Source: an uncultured Bacilli bacterium (GTDB lineage Bacteria; Bacillota_I; Bacilli_A; RF39; UBA660). From it: a DNA stretch of 6,900 nucleotides. Positions 5,437 through 6,900 of this stretch are shown here, piece by piece. Made by a program: the position numbers and the translations under genes. The stretch's first letter is position 1. Every line of letters begins with the position of its first letter. The DNA is taken from positions 1 through 6,900 of the forward strand of contig CAKOSD010000060.1 in assembly GCA_934101745.1 (NCBI GenBank). The letters are read 5' to 3'. The notes below the pieces were generated by a model. The model was given only the letters and a program-made list of their open reading frames with translations. It ran no database searches and was not told the DNA's origin.

Positions 5437-6900
5437 ATGCAAAAGATAGAAATTGAATTTAGAAACCAAACTTTAAAAATATATTTAATAGTTAAAGAAA
5501 AAAACTTGGATAATACTCTTTTAAACACGAACATTATCAGTAATGAAAAATTACTATTCTCTCTTGATTATATCGCTAAAAATCAAAAATTAGTTAGTAG
5601 TTTCTTAAAAGAAATTTGTTTAGAAAAAAATACTAACTTAATAATAGCAAACGATATGCAAGTCATTAGTACCGTAGCCCCTTGTTTTAAAAACACCCCT
5701 ATTAATAAAGTTTTAATGAATACTAATGAAAACTTTACTTATGAGGCTTATGAGGCTATTAGTAAAATAAATTCTTTAAAAGAAGTTGAATGTTTATCTA
5801 TCCCCACTTACTTAATTGAACTTTTTGATAAACAAAACATTAAAGTTATATCCAAACAAGAAGTCTTATTTTCTTCTCAATTTATGGCTAACAATGATTT
5901 AAATAATTATTCTGCTATTTTCTATGCTAAAATTATTAAATTAATGTGTCCTATTGTTACTAATGACTATAACGATTTAAAAACTTTTTTTAAGATTAAT
6001 AAGTATTTAAAAACTATTGAATTATATCGTTTTTTAACGACCGACCTTCTTGCGTTAATTGATTTACTTAATGATTTGAGAATCAAAAATATAACTATTG
6101 CTATTCATGATAATATAACTGATAAAGATATTATTGAACGTATTAAAGTTATTAAAAAAGAAAATAAAAAACATCATATTAATATCGTTCTGGCTTATTC
6201 TAAAGAATATATTGAATCTAACTATATTAAACAGTTAATCGCTACTACGATTAAATCTTGTTGTCTTATTATTATCCTTTTAAGTTTTATGGCCTTTGCT
6301 TTTGTTTTTTATAATAATAAAAAATCTTTAGAAAACGTTAATGCTATTAAAGATAATATTACTGAGTATTTAGATAATAAAATTAAAGAAACCGAAAATA
6401 ATAACCAAGATACTCCTAATCCTGATAATAATAATTCCAGTGAAATTACTGATAATCCTGATAATAATACTCCCGATACGCCAAATACTCCTGATATTCC
6501 CGATAATAACAAGACTCCAGAACCGATTGTTGAAGAAAAAAATCCGGTTATTATGGCTTTAAAAGATTTAAATAGTGATACTGTAGGTTGGTTAAACGTT
6601 CCCGAAACAACTATCGACTACCCCATTGTTCAAACTACCGATAATGATTATTACTTAAAACATAACTTTAACAAAACCCGTGATTACAGTGGTTGGGTTT
6701 TCATGAATTATGCCAATTCTAGTACCGTTATGGATCAAAACACGATTATTTTTGCTCATAACCGTTATTACAGTAAAACCATGTTTGGCACTCTAAGTAG
6801 TGTAGGTAAAAAAGCCTGGTATCAAAATGTTAAAAACAACTTAATTACTTATAATGATGTTAATACCGAAATGAAATGGGAAGTCTTTGCGGCCTACACC
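5437..6900 (+). CDS. Class B sortase with large N-terminal cytoplasmic domain (3' end beyond window)
   Basis: The frame is open for 488 residues from ATG 5437 to the window end. Residues 1-268 form a hydrophilic, Lys/Asn-rich domain without a signal peptide, so it should be cytoplasmic; it appears as alternating strand-helix units (strands near 67-71, 90-94, 115-121, 135-138, 166-172, 192-196, 216-223, 248-253) and is not recognised. A single transmembrane helix (about 274-292) is followed by an Asn/Asp/Pro/Thr-rich linker (about 318-366). The sortase domain begins near 369 with the class B motifs VGWLNVPETTIDYPIVQ (383-399), DNDYYLKHNF (402-411) and NTIIFAHN (435-442), where His441 is the catalytic histidine. 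The catalytic Cys and Arg lie beyond the window. Sortases cleave the sorting motif between Thr and Gly and join the protein to peptidoglycan precursor. The start is supported by GAGGT four bases upstream and a TAA in frame at 5413-5415. The likely substrate is the divergent NPKTG protein. Confidence 0.88.
   Translation, partial: MQKIEIEFRNQTLKIYLIVKEKNLDNTLLNTNIISNEKLLFSLDYIAKNQKLVSSFLKEICLEKNTNLIIANDMQVISTVAPCFKNTPINKVLMNTNENFTYEAYEAISKINSLKEVECLSIPTYLIELFDKQNIKVISKQEVLFSSQFMANNDLNNYSAIFYAKIIKLMCPIVTNDYNDLKTFFKINKYLKTIELYRFLTTDLLALIDLLNDLRIKNITIAIHDNITDKDIIERIKVIKKENKKHHINIVLAYSKEYIESNYIKQLIATTIKSCCLIIILLSFMAFAFVFYNNKKSLENVNAIKDNITEYLDNKIKETENNNQDTPNPDNNNSSEITDNPDNNTPDTPNTPDIPDNNKTPEPIVEEKNPVIMALKDLNSDTVGWLNVPETTIDYPIVQTTDNDYYLKHNFNKTRDYSGWVFMNYANSSTVMDQNTIIFAHNRYYSKTMFGTLSSVGKKAWYQNVKNNLITYNDVNTEMKWEVFAAYT
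6418..6468 (+). repeat. Short direct repeat in the sortase linker
   Basis: The 15-base sequence AATCCTGATAATAAT occurs at 6418-6432 and again at 6454-6468, 36 bases (12 codons) apart and in the same frame, encoding NPDNN twice. Further degenerate copies (TPDTPNTPDIPDNN) follow. It is a low-complexity spacer between the membrane helix and the sortase domain, probably able to change length by slippage. Confidence 0.6.

Noticed and set aside
6309..6512. A 67-codon open frame on the minus strand rich in Leu, Ser and Gly
   Set aside because: It is antisense to the Asn/Asp/Pro-rich linker of the sortase; its composition is simply the complement of the GAT/AAT/CCT repeats, and it has no ribosome binding site.

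Overview
The window is very AT-rich, uses clear Shine-Dalgarno sites (AGGAGG, GAGAGGT, GGTGAT, GAGGT) and TATAAT-type promoters, and encodes a cell-wall sorting system: a class B sortase and a protein with an NPKTG sorting signal. This points to a low-GC Gram-positive bacterium (Bacillota/Bacilli) that makes peptidoglycan, possibly one of the AT-rich uncultured gut Bacilli related to Mollicutes; that placement is inference. All tryptophan codons checked in the genes are TGG and the intact genes end in TAA or TAG, so the standard bacterial code fits.

Layout: positions 1-67 hold no supportable gene. At 68-829 (minus) lies a tyrosine recombinase with a complete catalytic set but a missing N-terminus; recognisable family sequence continues upstream of its only plausible start until a TAG-TAA pair, so it looks like an element remnant. 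A gene-free stretch of 367 bp follows (830-1196), with two minus-strand promoter candidates and a short direct repeat. At 1197-1928 (minus) is a three-helix membrane protein with an extracytoplasmic tail, split by an in-frame TGA at 1500-1502. At 2032-4293 (minus) is a fused ABC ATPase/permease of the MacB/FtsX type with its own promoter and a strong ribosome binding site.

The right third is a divergent surface-anchoring locus. At 4510-5286 (minus) is a secreted protein with signal peptide, Gly/Ser/Thr linker, a cysteine-containing beta-rich domain and a C-terminal NPKTG sorting signal, closed by a clean TTCG-loop terminator. Back to back with it, from 5437 to the window end (plus, incomplete), is a class B sortase whose catalytic domain is preceded by an unrecognised cytoplasmic domain of about 268 residues, one transmembrane helix and an Asn/Asp/Pro-rich linker. 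NPKTG is a motif used by class B sortases, so the two genes plausibly form an enzyme-substrate pair. The 150 bp between them carries separate promoters and a palindrome over the -35 box of the substrate gene.

The most unusual item is the sortase architecture: a large cytoplasmic alpha/beta domain, apparently built from repeated strand-helix units, joined to an extracellular transpeptidase.
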